From an uncultured Lachnospiraceae bacterium (GTDB taxonomy: Bacteria > Bacillota_A > Clostridia > Lachnospirales > Lachnospiraceae): a stretch of DNA of 26,198 nt. The position numbers and the translations under genes were made by a program. Numbering within the stretch: the stretch's first letter is position 1; each line of letters begins with the position of its first letter. Under the pieces are notes generated by a model, which was not told the origin of the DNA, made no database searches, and saw only the letters and a list, made by a program, of their open reading frames with translations. Positions 6,820 through 14,679 of this stretch are shown piece after piece. The stretch lies in assembly GCA_947564305.1 (NCBI GenBank), contig CANOBT010000076.1, positions 1 to 26,198 of the forward strand, read 5' to 3'.

Positions 6820-8048
6820 CTGAACTAGTAAAATTGGAATTATTTAAACTCTGCCGGAAAAAATTAACGCTCATTGTTACGATAAGCTGCTTTTTCGCTA
6901 CGTTTCTGTTCTTTTCCCTCCCTTTCATCGAATACAAAGCCTGGGACGAAACCGGGACGATGCTGTCGGGGCGCAAAGCAGTATCCTATAAGCAGGATTG
7001 CTATAAGAAAATCGCGGGAACTCTCACCGAAGAGCGTATCGCAAAGGACTTAACAGAATTTCAAAATATGTACAGCAATGAAAAAAATCTCATTACAGAA
7101 CGGGGCGGGGAAAAATCTTTTAAAGACGAAATCTATTATCGTTATCTCGCGCCGAAAGAGAGCTACTTGAATATGTTGGGAAACACCTTTGTCCATAATG
7201 AAATGGGGTATCTGAATATCCCGGACATTGCTCCTTCCGATACACCTCATTTTTACCAGGCCAGAAACTATAATGTCAATCAATATATTGACAGCCTTCC
7301 GCAATTAAGCAGCACAGAAAAGCAATACTGGAAAGAAAAAAATAAGAAAATAGCAGAACCGTATGAATACGGCTGCCCCTTAGGCTGGTCTAATTTCGGC
7401 GATACTTCCCAAATGCTTATTATCTGTATTTTCGGCATCTGCATTGCAGTTGCCCCCATATTTTCAAACGAGTACCAGACAGGCGCCGACGCGGTCATCT
7501 TATCAACCAGATTTGGCAAAAGCAAAATTGCCTATGCCAAAATAATAACAGCCCTACTGTTTGGGAGCATTGTACTTACTGTGAATGCAGCAGCCGCATT
7601 ATTGCTGCCTTTACTGGCATTTGGCGCAGACGGCGGAAATTTGCCTTTACAGATTATGGATAGTTTTTGTCCATACGACTTAACCTTTATGGAAACTGCT
7701 TTTATCATCCTCGCAATCTCTTATTTAACAATGTTGGGATTACTGGCAATCACCTTATACTGTTCCTCAAAGGCAAAATCTTCTTTTACGGTTTTGACTG
7801 CTGATGTTTTATTGATATTCTTTCCTGTATTTTTAAGCTCCGGGAGTAATGACATATGGAACCACATTTATATGCTGCTGCCTTATCAGGCTCTTTCCGG
7901 TTTATCCATATTTCAGGAATATCTGTCCTATCATTTGGGAAATGCGGTACTTCCGTTAATTACAGCTATAATACCTGTATATGCAATTATCATTTTTCTT
8001 TCCGTAATATTCGCCGGTAAAAATTTTTGTAAACACCAGGTACAATAA
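6816..8048 (+). CDS. ABC-2 type permease with large extracellular loop
   Basis: A 410-residue membrane subunit for the ATPase just upstream. One helix lies near 18-35 (LTLIVTISCFFATFLFFSL). A hydrophilic stretch of about 165 residues, expected outside, follows. Then come five or six helices from about 205 to 405, ending in FCKHQVQ. This one-helix, loop, five-helix layout is that of ABC-2 permeases. The extracellular part is large and shows no recognised domain. AGGAGGGAG lies seven bases before the ATG, which overlaps the ATPase stop by 4 nt. It is the last gene of the operon, and a strong hairpin follows 37 nt later. The cargo is unknown. Confidence 0.8.
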   Translation: MTELVKLELFKLCRKKLTLIVTISCFFATFLFFSLPFIEYKAWDETGTMLSGRKAVSYKQDCYKKIAGTLTEERIAKDLTEFQNMYSNEKNLITERGGEKSFKDEIYYRYLAPKESYLNMLGNTFVHNEMGYLNIPDIAPSDTPHFYQARNYNVNQYIDSLPQLSSTEKQYWKEKNKKIAEPYEYGCPLGWSNFGDTSQMLIICIFGICIAVAPIFSNEYQTGADAVILSTRFGKSKIAYAKIITALLFGSIVLTVNAAAALLLPLLAFGADGGNLPLQIMDSFCPYDLTFMETAFIILAISYLTMLGLLAITLYCSSKAKSSFTVLTADVLLIFFPVFLSSGSNDIWNHIYMLLPYQALSGLSIFQEYLSYHLGNAVLPLITAIIPVYAIIIFLSVIFAGKNFCKHQVQ

Positions 8049-8084
8049 CTGAGCATTAAGTATGCAAAATCCTTTCATATGACC

Positions 8085-8125
8085 GAAATGGAGCCAGGCT
8101 TTATAGGCAATGGCTCCATTTCTTT
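8085..8125 (+). terminator. Terminator of the ECF-sigma/ABC operon
   Basis: A perfect 12-bp stem GAAATGGAGCCA / TGGCTCCATTTC (8085-8096 and 8111-8122) with a 14-nt loop, followed by TTTAT. It sits between convergent genes and may also slow minus-strand transcription from the Rpn remnant, although the minus side has no T run. Confidence 0.85.
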
Positions 8126-8878
8126 ATGTAAGTGACAATATGTTATCATTTGGCATGTCTCCATTTACAAATTGACGCATGATATGCTGTCCAAGCTCAG
8201 ACGGCAATGAACCAAGATTCTCCAGCGTAACTTCGAGCCTTCCTTTAAGCTTTCCCACTGCCATGCCTTCAAGCCTTCCTTCAAGTCTGCCTTCATTCCG
8301 TTCAGTCTTAAGTAACTCTTCCAACAACATATAGCGTTCCTCCATCTCCCGGCTTTCCTTGACTTTCTTTACAGCCTCCTGAACTTTCTTCACGAAGTCA
8401 TCTTCAAAATCTGCTGTGCTGTCCTCAAGGTCTGCTTTTACGTACCTTAAGAATTTCACCAATTCTTCCGGAACTTCCCGTTCATTCTTCCCGCATGTAC
8501 TCAAGTAGATGGTATAGCTCCCGTCCTCCAATGCCAGCGAAGACTCCTCCTCGCAGCGGTTTCTGAACGTGTACTTGTACTTCTCTCTTCCGCACGGGTC
8601 GTAATCGCAGATAAAGATCACATAGCTGTCCGGCAGTTCCGAGTAGCTGACGCCGCTCAGCAACAGTTCCATGTCTATCTGGCTGCGGTAATATCTGCTC
8701 TTCCTGGGAAGATTTACTTCCTTGCTCACCTGCATCTCCACATTATAGTGAGTATGTTTTTCATCCCGGGCATACACATCCAGGCGTACTCCCTTATATT
8801 CCGGGTGGTAGATCAGGCTGTGTTCCTTGCTGACCTCCACGCGCTCAATGGGGTAAGTTCCTGTAACTTTTTACTCAT
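8124..8878 (-). pseudogene. Rpn-family PD-(D/E)XK nuclease/transposase-like gene with internal deletion
   Basis: The remaining 239-codon frame (from about 8840) matches the Rpn / TIGR01784 family, whose E. coli members are recombination-promoting nucleases. Visible blocks are YHPEYKGVRLDVYARDE and HYNVEMQVS (the PD-(D/E)XK core D and ExQ), YRSQIDMELLLSGVSYSEL, VIFICDYDP, and a C-terminal charged tail with GRLEGRLEG repeats. The true start is preserved at 8878: GGAGG, seven bases, then an ATG reading MSKKLQELT, the usual opening of this family. That frame shifts straight into PIERVEVSKEHS, so about 30 residues between are missing and the frames disagree. A good promoter remains upstream. The family normally also has an N-terminal KDNFMF-like segment, which is what was lost. 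The truncated protein could only start internally, without a good ribosome site. Confidence 0.8.
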
Positions 8879-8918
8879 ATGCTTTCCTCCGTAATCATGC
8901 AGAGGAATCCTTGAGAGA

Positions 8919-8947
8919 AGTATAGCACAATGGGTTTTTACTTTCAA
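8919..8947 (-). promoter_or_regulatory. Promoter of the broken Rpn-family gene
   Basis: TTGAAA (8942-8947) and TATACT (8919-8924) on the minus strand are spaced by 17 nt, with TGC just before the -10 box (extended -10). It lies in the short gap after the exporter gene of cluster 1. Confidence 0.65.
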
Positions 8948-8994
8948 TCAATATTCTTACCAATTCACGAATTCAGCTCCACTTCAGGCACAGC

Positions 8995-10611
8995 TTACCC
9001 TACCTCCCTCAACACATGCCCCTTTATCTCATACACCCTGTCCATCCCCTGCAGATTCTCCGTCTTATGAGTGATGACGATAAAGGTTTTGTCGGAAAAG
9101 TCGTTTATAAAGAGGTCATGCAGGAATTCATCATATTTTTTATCAATATTAGCAGTAGCCTCATCCAGTACCAGTATCGGCGCATCTTTGACAAAGGCGC
9201 GCAGCAGGCTGAGCTTTTGGCGTTCCCCACCTGACAGGTTCTCGCCGTTTTTCTCCAGCTTTTCTTCGTAGCCCCGGGGGAGCTTACCTAAAAACTCCTG
9301 CATTCCCATCCTTTCACAAAAGCTGTCCATTTTTTTTGCGTCCATTTCTTTTCCCAGCACCAGATTATTCCAGACCGTATCCTCAAACAGATATATCTCC
9401 TGATTCACCACGCCGAAAAGACTTCGGTACTGCTCTATGTCATACTCCCGTATATCTGTTCCGTCCACACAGATTGCCCCTTCCTTCGGCTCGATAAACC
9501 GCAGCAAAAGCGAGAGCAGGGTGGATTTTCCGCTCCCGTTTTCTCCGATGACGGCTATCTTCTCGCCCTTTCTCACCTCAAAGCTTACATCCTCCACTAC
9601 CGGCTGGTCTGTGTAGGAAAAGCTGACATGATGAAAGCTCAATTTCTCCTTCATTTCCCGGATGTCAGAACCATTCCCTTTCTCTGTCTCCGTCTTTAAA
9701 AATGCTTTCAGCCTCCGCGCCGACGGCTTAACTTTCGCAAATATGATCTTCAAGTTGAGTACCAGCGATATCGGATTGATCACATAGTTGCTGTAGGATA
9801 TAAATGCCGTAAGGCTCCCTAACGTTAACTGCCCCCTGCATATAAGAAATCCGCCGATTCCATAGAGCGCTGCTATCGCAAGCCCCTGAACCGCAGACTC
9901 TCCGGACATGTTATAGGCCTGTATCAGCCTGCTCTTTTTATTCAGATGCAGGATTTCCTCCTGCCGCCGCTTAAGCTCCCCCTGTTTCATGCCGTACAGG
10001 TTCCACAGCTTGACTTCCCGGATTCCGTTGACTGCATCTCCTAGCCATGCGGAAAAATCGGCAGAAGATTCTATCCACTGCTCCATCGTCTTTTCTTCTT
10101 TTTCTGAGCAGATGCATATCAGCATATATTTTACCGGAACAACCGCTAATACAAGAAAGGCAAGCCTCCAGTTAATGATAAAAAGCCCTGCCACCCCGCT
10201 GATAATCTGCAGCACATATCCGAACACATACATGATATTGCTGTCAACCAGCGAACTGACGCTCTCGATGTCCGTAGACAGCCTGCTCACGATTTCCGCC
10301 GAATTATTATGTACGAAATACTCCATTTTAGAGCGGAACAATGTCCTCCCCACCTTTTCATAGAGCTTTAAGACCAGCTTATTCTGAAGTTCGGCAAATA
10401 ATTTCGTCTGGATAATATTTACCACTTCTTCTATGGCAATCAGGACCAGCAGGAAGATGACAAGAGACAGTATTACCCGAAAATCTTTTTTGATAATACC
10501 ATCGTCCATGATACTTTTCATGGTCATGGGCCTTGCAAAAGACACGCTGATCAGAATAGTGTAGCAGAAAAAAATCAGGAGGATGTATCTTTTCTTTATG
10601 ATTCCTTTCAT
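8995..10611 (-). CDS. ABC exporter, fused membrane and ATPase domains (cluster 1)
   Basis: A 538-residue half-transporter. The membrane domain (about 8-290) has six helices, and the nucleotide-binding domain runs from 325. Walker A is GENGSGKST at 356-364, the signature LSGGERQ at 459-465, Walker B ILVLDEA at 479-485, and the switch histidine lies in FIVITHK. There is no N-terminal C39 peptidase, so it would export a peptide without clipping it, or after clipping by another protease. It is the last gene of cluster 1, starting 6 nt after the ATPase stop. The likely cargo is the modified Cys-rich peptide. No convincing terminator follows it. It is the only intact exporter of this type in the window, since the cluster 2 counterpart is a relic. 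Confidence 0.88.
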   Translation of the reverse strand: MKGIIKKRYILLIFFCYTILISVSFARPMTMKSIMDDGIIKKDFRVILSLVIFLLVLIAIEEVVNIIQTKLFAELQNKLVLKLYEKVGRTLFRSKMEYFVHNNSAEIVSRLSTDIESVSSLVDSNIMYVFGYVLQIISGVAGLFIINWRLAFLVLAVVPVKYMLICICSEKEEKTMEQWIESSADFSAWLGDAVNGIREVKLWNLYGMKQGELKRRQEEILHLNKKSRLIQAYNMSGESAVQGLAIAALYGIGGFLICRGQLTLGSLTAFISYSNYVINPISLVLNLKIIFAKVKPSARRLKAFLKTETEKGNGSDIREMKEKLSFHHVSFSYTDQPVVEDVSFEVRKGEKIAVIGENGSGKSTLLSLLLRFIEPKEGAICVDGTDIREYDIEQYRSLFGVVNQEIYLFEDTVWNNLVLGKEMDAKKMDSFCERMGMQEFLGKLPRGYEEKLEKNGENLSGGERQKLSLLRAFVKDAPILVLDEATANIDKKYDEFLHDLFINDFSDKTFIVITHKTENLQGMDRVYEIKGHVLREVG

Positions 10612-10617
10612 TTGTTT

Positions 10618-11433
10618 TTAAAGCTCCTTCATCCTCTCAATAATCTTTTCGTAAAACTCTTCCCGGCTTTCTCTCCGCCGCAAATCTTCCAGTATCACCC
10701 CATCCTTCAAAAAGATGATGCGCTTACAATGGCTGGCCACCTGCGGGTCGTGGGTCACCATGAGAATCGTCTTCTTCATCCTCCCGTTAATCCGCTCCAG
10801 CGCGTCAATGACGACTTTTCCCGACTTAGAGTCAAGATTTCCTGTAGGCTCGTCGGCAAGGATCAGGTCAGGGTCATTGATCAGCGCCCTGCTTATCGCT
10901 ACCCTCTGTTTTTCCCCTCCGGACAGCTCATAGGGATATTTTTTTATCAGATGGCTCAGACCGAAAAGCTTTGCATACTCTCTTCCCTTCTCAATACACT
11001 TACGCACTTCTCTTTTATCCAGCACCATAGGCAGCATGATGTTTTCACTTACAGACAGACTGTCCATCAGATAAAAATCCTGAAATACAAAGCCTATCTC
11101 TCTTCTGCGGATGTCGGCAAGCTCATCGCTCCACAGTGTTTTAATATCCTTGCCGCCGAAATACAGTTTGCCTTTCGTAGGCTTATCAATGAGACCCAGC
11201 GTCTTTAACAGTGTTGTCTTGCCGCACCCGGACTTTCCCATAATGCCGACAAAATCCTGTTCCTTTACCGAAAAGGACAGCCCCTTTAACACCCGGATAT
11301 TTTCCGGCTCATCTCCGCTCTGGGATACTTTTGTGTAATCGCGGTAAAGCTCCTCAGCCTTTATGACGGTCTTTCTTTTTACAACCGTTTTTTTCTCATC
11401 TATTCTTTTTTCCCGCTTTAACTCCTCTCCCAT
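10618..11433 (-). CDS. ABC ATPase of FtsX-type peptide immunity/sensing transporter (cluster 1)
   Basis: A 271-residue ATPase of the MacB/LolD/BceA group. Walker A is GKSGCGKTT at 66-74, the Q-loop FVFQDFYLMDSLS at 115-127, the signature LSGGEKQR at 170-177, and Walker B DLILADEPTGNLDS at 189-202. The FQ-YLMDSLSVSENIMLPM run is typical of Bce-like partners. Against the cluster 2 copy it has about 25 extra charged residues at the N-terminus (MGEELKREKRIDEKKTVVKR) that overlap the permease gene. The start at 11433 is supported by GGAGGAG just upstream. It should energise the large permease encoded just before it. Such pairs usually give resistance to, or sense, a peptide antibiotic. Here it probably protects the producer, which is inferred from position. 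Confidence 0.9.
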   Translation of the reverse strand: MGEELKREKRIDEKKTVVKRKTVIKAEELYRDYTKVSQSGDEPENIRVLKGLSFSVKEQDFVGIMGKSGCGKTTLLKTLGLIDKPTKGKLYFGGKDIKTLWSDELADIRRREIGFVFQDFYLMDSLSVSENIMLPMVLDKREVRKCIEKGREYAKLFGLSHLIKKYPYELSGGEKQRVAISRALINDPDLILADEPTGNLDSKSGKVVIDALERINGRMKKTILMVTHDPQVASHCKRIIFLKDGVILEDLRRRESREEFYEKIIERMKEL

Positions 11434-14044
11434 CCTTCTCCTCCACTTTCCGGACTTCCCACAGCCCTAACAGCCAGACATATACTCCTTCTATAAGAAA
11501 CCATCCGAACCATATCCAGACGGCATGTGACAGATAATCCTTTATTACTTCCCCCGTATACATCCTGGCACGAAACGTCGCCGCCGTAAAATAAAACACT
11601 GCAAACACCGTAATCAAAGCTGGCAGCCAGTAGAACAGATACAGTTCGCCCTTAAGCATACGGATACGCTCTTTCCTCCTCATGCCCATGCAGTTCAAAA
11701 ATTCTGCCCTTCTTTTCTTTTCCTCCAGCTCCGACGCCGTCTTTACATACAGCAGGAACATACTTGCCATAAGCAGCACTGCCATCACAAACCAGTTGAC
11801 AATAAGTTTCATCATATGCTCCGTCTCCATGTCAGAGATAGCTGTCTTTTTGGAATAATGGCTTTTTACCTCCGCATCATATTTCGCCTCATAGGTATGG
11901 TTCGCCTCTAGCTGTTCCATCTCCCGCTCAATATCATCGGCATATTCTGCCTCTGCATGGATAAGCACCAATTGGGTAGGTCCCTGATGAATCGTTACGC
12001 CTTCAATCCGCTCTGCCTCATTTTCAATGGGGTCGCCGGTGTAAATATTCGTGTATCTCCACATTTCCTGCGCCTTTTTAAAATATTCATCGGAAAATAC
12101 GATAATATTTTCCAGATTCCCCTGCCGGAAACATCCAATCAGGCTCCCGATTTCCTCACCCGCTATTTCGCGCTGCATAAATGCCTCGCTGGGTGAGTCC
12201 GGGGTATAATAAACACAGGGCAGTCCGATATGTAAAAACGGTTTTCTTGAGTTATACGTCCAATCCACTGGCTGAGCCTTTATAGAGCGGTCCTGCTGAT
12301 GAACGATATAGACTTTTTCGCCTTCTTTGTCAAGTTCCAAAGCCTCCTTGCGATAGCCGCCGTCAAGCTCCTTTTTCAACCGATGGAACGTAGTCTCATC
12401 AATGCCTATCTGCTGCCCCTGAGGTCTCGGCTGCATCCCTTCCGACTTCTCCGTCTTATCCACATTGGATACTCTTACCATAGGATAGCGTGCAAGCTTA
12501 ACCCCGTATTTTTCTTCCAACCCTGTCAGGAATGCATCATCTCCTTCATCCGCGATGCAAATAAAATCATAAGGGAACAAGCTTTCCGGCTCTTCCGTGA
12601 CCAACACTGACACCACCTGAAATGCGAAGTAAAACATTCCGCAGATATACAGCACGCTCAATGCCGCCAGATACCAGGATGCGGTCTTCGACTTGTGATA
12701 AAGCTGATTATGGTTCATCAGATTTGCAAAATACGCAGACCTCGCCTTTTCTCTCCGCAGGCACATCGCACCGCCGTAACGGACCAACAGAAATAATCCC
12801 ACAAAAAACACCCCTACGAGATAAATGCTCTCATGACTGTTCAACCGGCTGTAGAGTGCAGCGGTTCCAAAGAGCAACAAAGCTCCGACGGCCGTCACAG
12901 CCGTCAGACCCTTACGCGGCATCTTCTCCCTGCGAATCCGCCGGGTCGCCGCCGTGATAAGATTAAAATCCTGTATGATATCCCTTGTCGCCATAAGAGA
13001 GAGCACATAAATGACAACCATCACCCCAAGCATCTTAAAATACGTTCCCGCCGTCACCCCCATAAGGGAAATGCCCTGCCCCATTGCTTTATATATAACT
13101 TTCCTGAGCAGCAGGAGTATGCCGTTTCCCAAAAGACTCCCTGTCAGAAATGAAAACAGAAAGCAAAATAGAATCTCAAGACCCATCATGATGTATAATG
13201 TCTTTTTCCGTATTCCAAGCGTTACGAATATACTGTAACCCTCCACCCATTTTTTTAGGTAAAACACCAGCACGAACACCATTAGAAACACAATGCACAC
13301 GCCCATGGGTATCATGGCGTTCCAGAGGATAAGTCCAAGCCCTTGTCCAATCAGGAAATTTTCCGCACGGTGTACCCCTGCCATCATCTGATAACATCCT
13401 AGTCCTGCAAATGAAAGCGAAGACATAACCATACTGCACATCAAAAGCAGCCTGTAATCCCTCCAGTTATACTTGAAGTTCTTCCAGACCATCCCGTAAA
13501 ATAATTCTGTGTAGTTGCCCGGAAAATAGAGCCGCCGTTTTTCCTCCTCTTTCTGATGCCGGTCTTCCCGGGCACTATCCTTCGCCATCTTTACCGCACT
13601 ATCCCAAACATCCATCATTTTTGTGATAAAAAACTCTATGACACTGAGCAGGCCCAGGATAAGAGGAAATATCGTTCCCATAACATTGTCCGTCACTAGC
13701 TCTATCCCATCCTGTGCAAGGAACAGATTAATTAACGCCAGAACCATCGCCGCAATATTTAACCGAAGATTCTTCTTCAGCAGAACCGAAAGCACATAAC
13801 ATATGCCGACAACCTGATACAAAAGGACAATGACAATCTGCACTTTGATCAGGCTGATATCTCCCGACCAAATCTGCGCGGCATTTTCCGACACCCCATC
13901 CATTCCGAGTTCCTTCACATGGCTGTAGCCCTGATACAGCGCATAACTTTTTCCTCCAATAGAAAACAGGGGCAACAGCGGTACAATAATTGCTGCGATG
14001 TATAGGAAAATGGTTATCGTATTTTTCAATCTGTCTTTTTTCAT
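11396..14044 (-). CDS. BceB-like FtsX permease fused to an extra N-terminal membrane domain (cluster 1)
   Basis: An 882-residue permease. Residues 1-150 form an extra domain with four helices (about 10-28, 66-88, 93-112, 124-143), joined by a charged linker at 150-177. The core then starts with ELFYGMVWKNFKYNWRDY and follows the BceB plan: a first helix group, FtsX-like helices, a large extracellular domain of about 270 residues (LFPYDFICIADEGD to SHYSKKTAISDME), and last helices that carry FLNCMGMRRKERIRM. In cluster 2 the two parts are separate genes of 164 and 702 residues, so this is a fusion or the other a split. The extracellular blocks YPMVRVSN, GQQIGI, VHQQDRS-KAQP and GPT-L-L are conserved between the two copies. 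The ribosome site is modest (GAGG, seven bases). A role in self-protection or peptide sensing is likely. Confidence 0.85.
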   Translation of the reverse strand: MKKDRLKNTITIFLYIAAIIVPLLPLFSIGGKSYALYQGYSHVKELGMDGVSENAAQIWSGDISLIKVQIVIVLLYQVVGICYVLSVLLKKNLRLNIAAMVLALINLFLAQDGIELVTDNVMGTIFPLILGLLSVIEFFITKMMDVWDSAVKMAKDSAREDRHQKEEEKRRLYFPGNYTELFYGMVWKNFKYNWRDYRLLLMCSMVMSSLSFAGLGCYQMMAGVHRAENFLIGQGLGLILWNAMIPMGVCIVFLMVFVLVFYLKKWVEGYSIFVTLGIRKKTLYIMMGLEILFCFLFSFLTGSLLGNGILLLLRKVIYKAMGQGISLMGVTAGTYFKMLGVMVVIYVLSLMATRDIIQDFNLITAATRRIRREKMPRKGLTAVTAVGALLLFGTAALYSRLNSHESIYLVGVFFVGLFLLVRYGGAMCLRREKARSAYFANLMNHNQLYHKSKTASWYLAALSVLYICGMFYFAFQVVSVLVTEEPESLFPYDFICIADEGDDAFLTGLEEKYGVKLARYPMVRVSNVDKTEKSEGMQPRPQGQQIGIDETTFHRLKKELDGGYRKEALELDKEGEKVYIVHQQDRSIKAQPVDWTYNSRKPFLHIGLPCVYYTPDSPSEAFMQREIAGEEIGSLIGCFRQGNLENIIVFSDEYFKKAQEMWRYTNIYTGDPIENEAERIEGVTIHQGPTQLVLIHAEAEYADDIEREMEQLEANHTYEAKYDAEVKSHYSKKTAISDMETEHMMKLIVNWFVMAVLLMASMFLLYVKTASELEEKKRRAEFLNCMGMRRKERIRMLKGELYLFYWLPALITVFAVFYFTAATFRARMYTGEVIKDYLSHAVWIWFGWFLIEGVYVWLLGLWEVRKVEEKDGRGVKAGKKNR

Positions 14045-14219
14045 ATTCTTGCCTCGGCTTTCTCACTGGACATCCTATATATAAACAACATAATTTCTCA
14101 ATATGTCTTTCTACTAATTGTAGTAGCCATTTAATATTTCAATCCCTTGTTTCACAACATGTGGGGCGCAAATCAATTTACACCCCACTGAGAAAACAGT
14201 CCATCTTATGCAAAACATC

Positions 14220-14384
14220 CTATGATGTTCCGTCACCGCCGCCTGTCATAGATACCATCGCTTTCCCCACTTCCCAAGTCGCTTTCGGGGTTCTCGAACA
14301 AGAACACAATGATGTACAGTAACATGCCCTCGCCACAACCAAAGAACTCATTTTGCAATTACATCTTTTACCAAGTTTCTTCAT
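14220..14384 (-). CDS. Cys-rich precursor peptide of cluster 1 (54 residues)
   Basis: A short gene hidden between the carrier-like gene and the permease. It begins MKKLGKRCNCKMSS, continues LVVARACYCTSLCSCS, and ends in a small, Gly-rich tail (MTGGGDGTS). Six cysteines form three CxC pairs: C8/C10, C21/C23 and C27/C29. An MKKLGK start and a Cys-rich middle are what is known for the CLI_3235-type clostridial precursors that sit beside CcpM radical SAM enzymes. A very strong ribosome site (GGAAGGAGGAAGGAGCC then ATG) implies high expression. It aligns with the cluster 2 peptide through LVVARxCxCxSxCxC. The leader probably ends near LVVAR and the core follows, but the cleavage site, modification and activity are unknown. 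The C8/C10 pair in the leader is peculiar to this copy. Confidence 0.85.
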   Translation of the reverse strand: MKKLGKRCNCKMSSLVVARACYCTSLCSCSRTPKATWEVGKAMVSMTGGGDGTS

Positions 14385-14411
14385 GGCTCCTTCCTCCTTC
14401 CCTTTGAAATA

Positions 14412-14663
14412 TTAAATAATACCTATACACTTCTTTACAGTTCCAAGAATATGCTCATAAGTATTAAATTCTCCATTCACAATTGTTTCCTCGGGAATCT
14501 GAATTTGAAAAGCTTTTTCTATCATAAAGAATGCAATCAGTAAATCTCTCGCTGCCATTCCTACTTCTTTCCCAAGCAAATGTTTCTTTTTCAACTCGTT
14601 ATTCTGCTCAAAAGTCACTCCAACATTTTCAAATATCTGCTCTAGTTTCTCTTCTATATTCAT
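14412..14663 (-). CDS. Acyl-carrier-like peptide maturation protein without carrier serine (cluster 1)
   Basis: An 83-residue protein with an acyl-carrier fold. It has an N-terminal helix (EEKLEQIFENVGV), then VGMAARDLLIAFFMIEKAFQIQIPEE, which lines up without gaps with the DSL-to-EEEFGIEIP segment of true carriers, and a last helix after FNTYEHIL. The serine that would hold phosphopantetheine is A38 here, so it cannot carry an acyl group in the normal way. This matches what I recall of the acyl carrier-related proteins of clostridial peptide maturation loci (TIGR04069). It lies 16 nt after the partner gene and 27 nt before the precursor gene. A role as a scaffold or docking protein for the maturase is inferred. 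Confidence 0.82.
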   Translation of the reverse strand: MNIEEKLEQIFENVGVTFEQNNELKKKHLLGKEVGMAARDLLIAFFMIEKAFQIQIPEETIVNGEFNTYEHILGTVKKCIGII

Positions 14664-14679
14664 ATCAATCTAATCCTCA

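Noticed and set aside
14111..14126. Hairpin CTACTA-ATTG-TAGTAG between precursor 1 and the permease
   Set aside because: Only six mostly A/T pairs and no T run on the minus strand, so not called a terminator.
14161..14188. GTGGGG / CCCCAC inverted repeat downstream of precursor 1
   Set aside because: Six pairs with a 16-nt loop and no T run; too weak to annotate beside the stronger hairpin in cluster 2.
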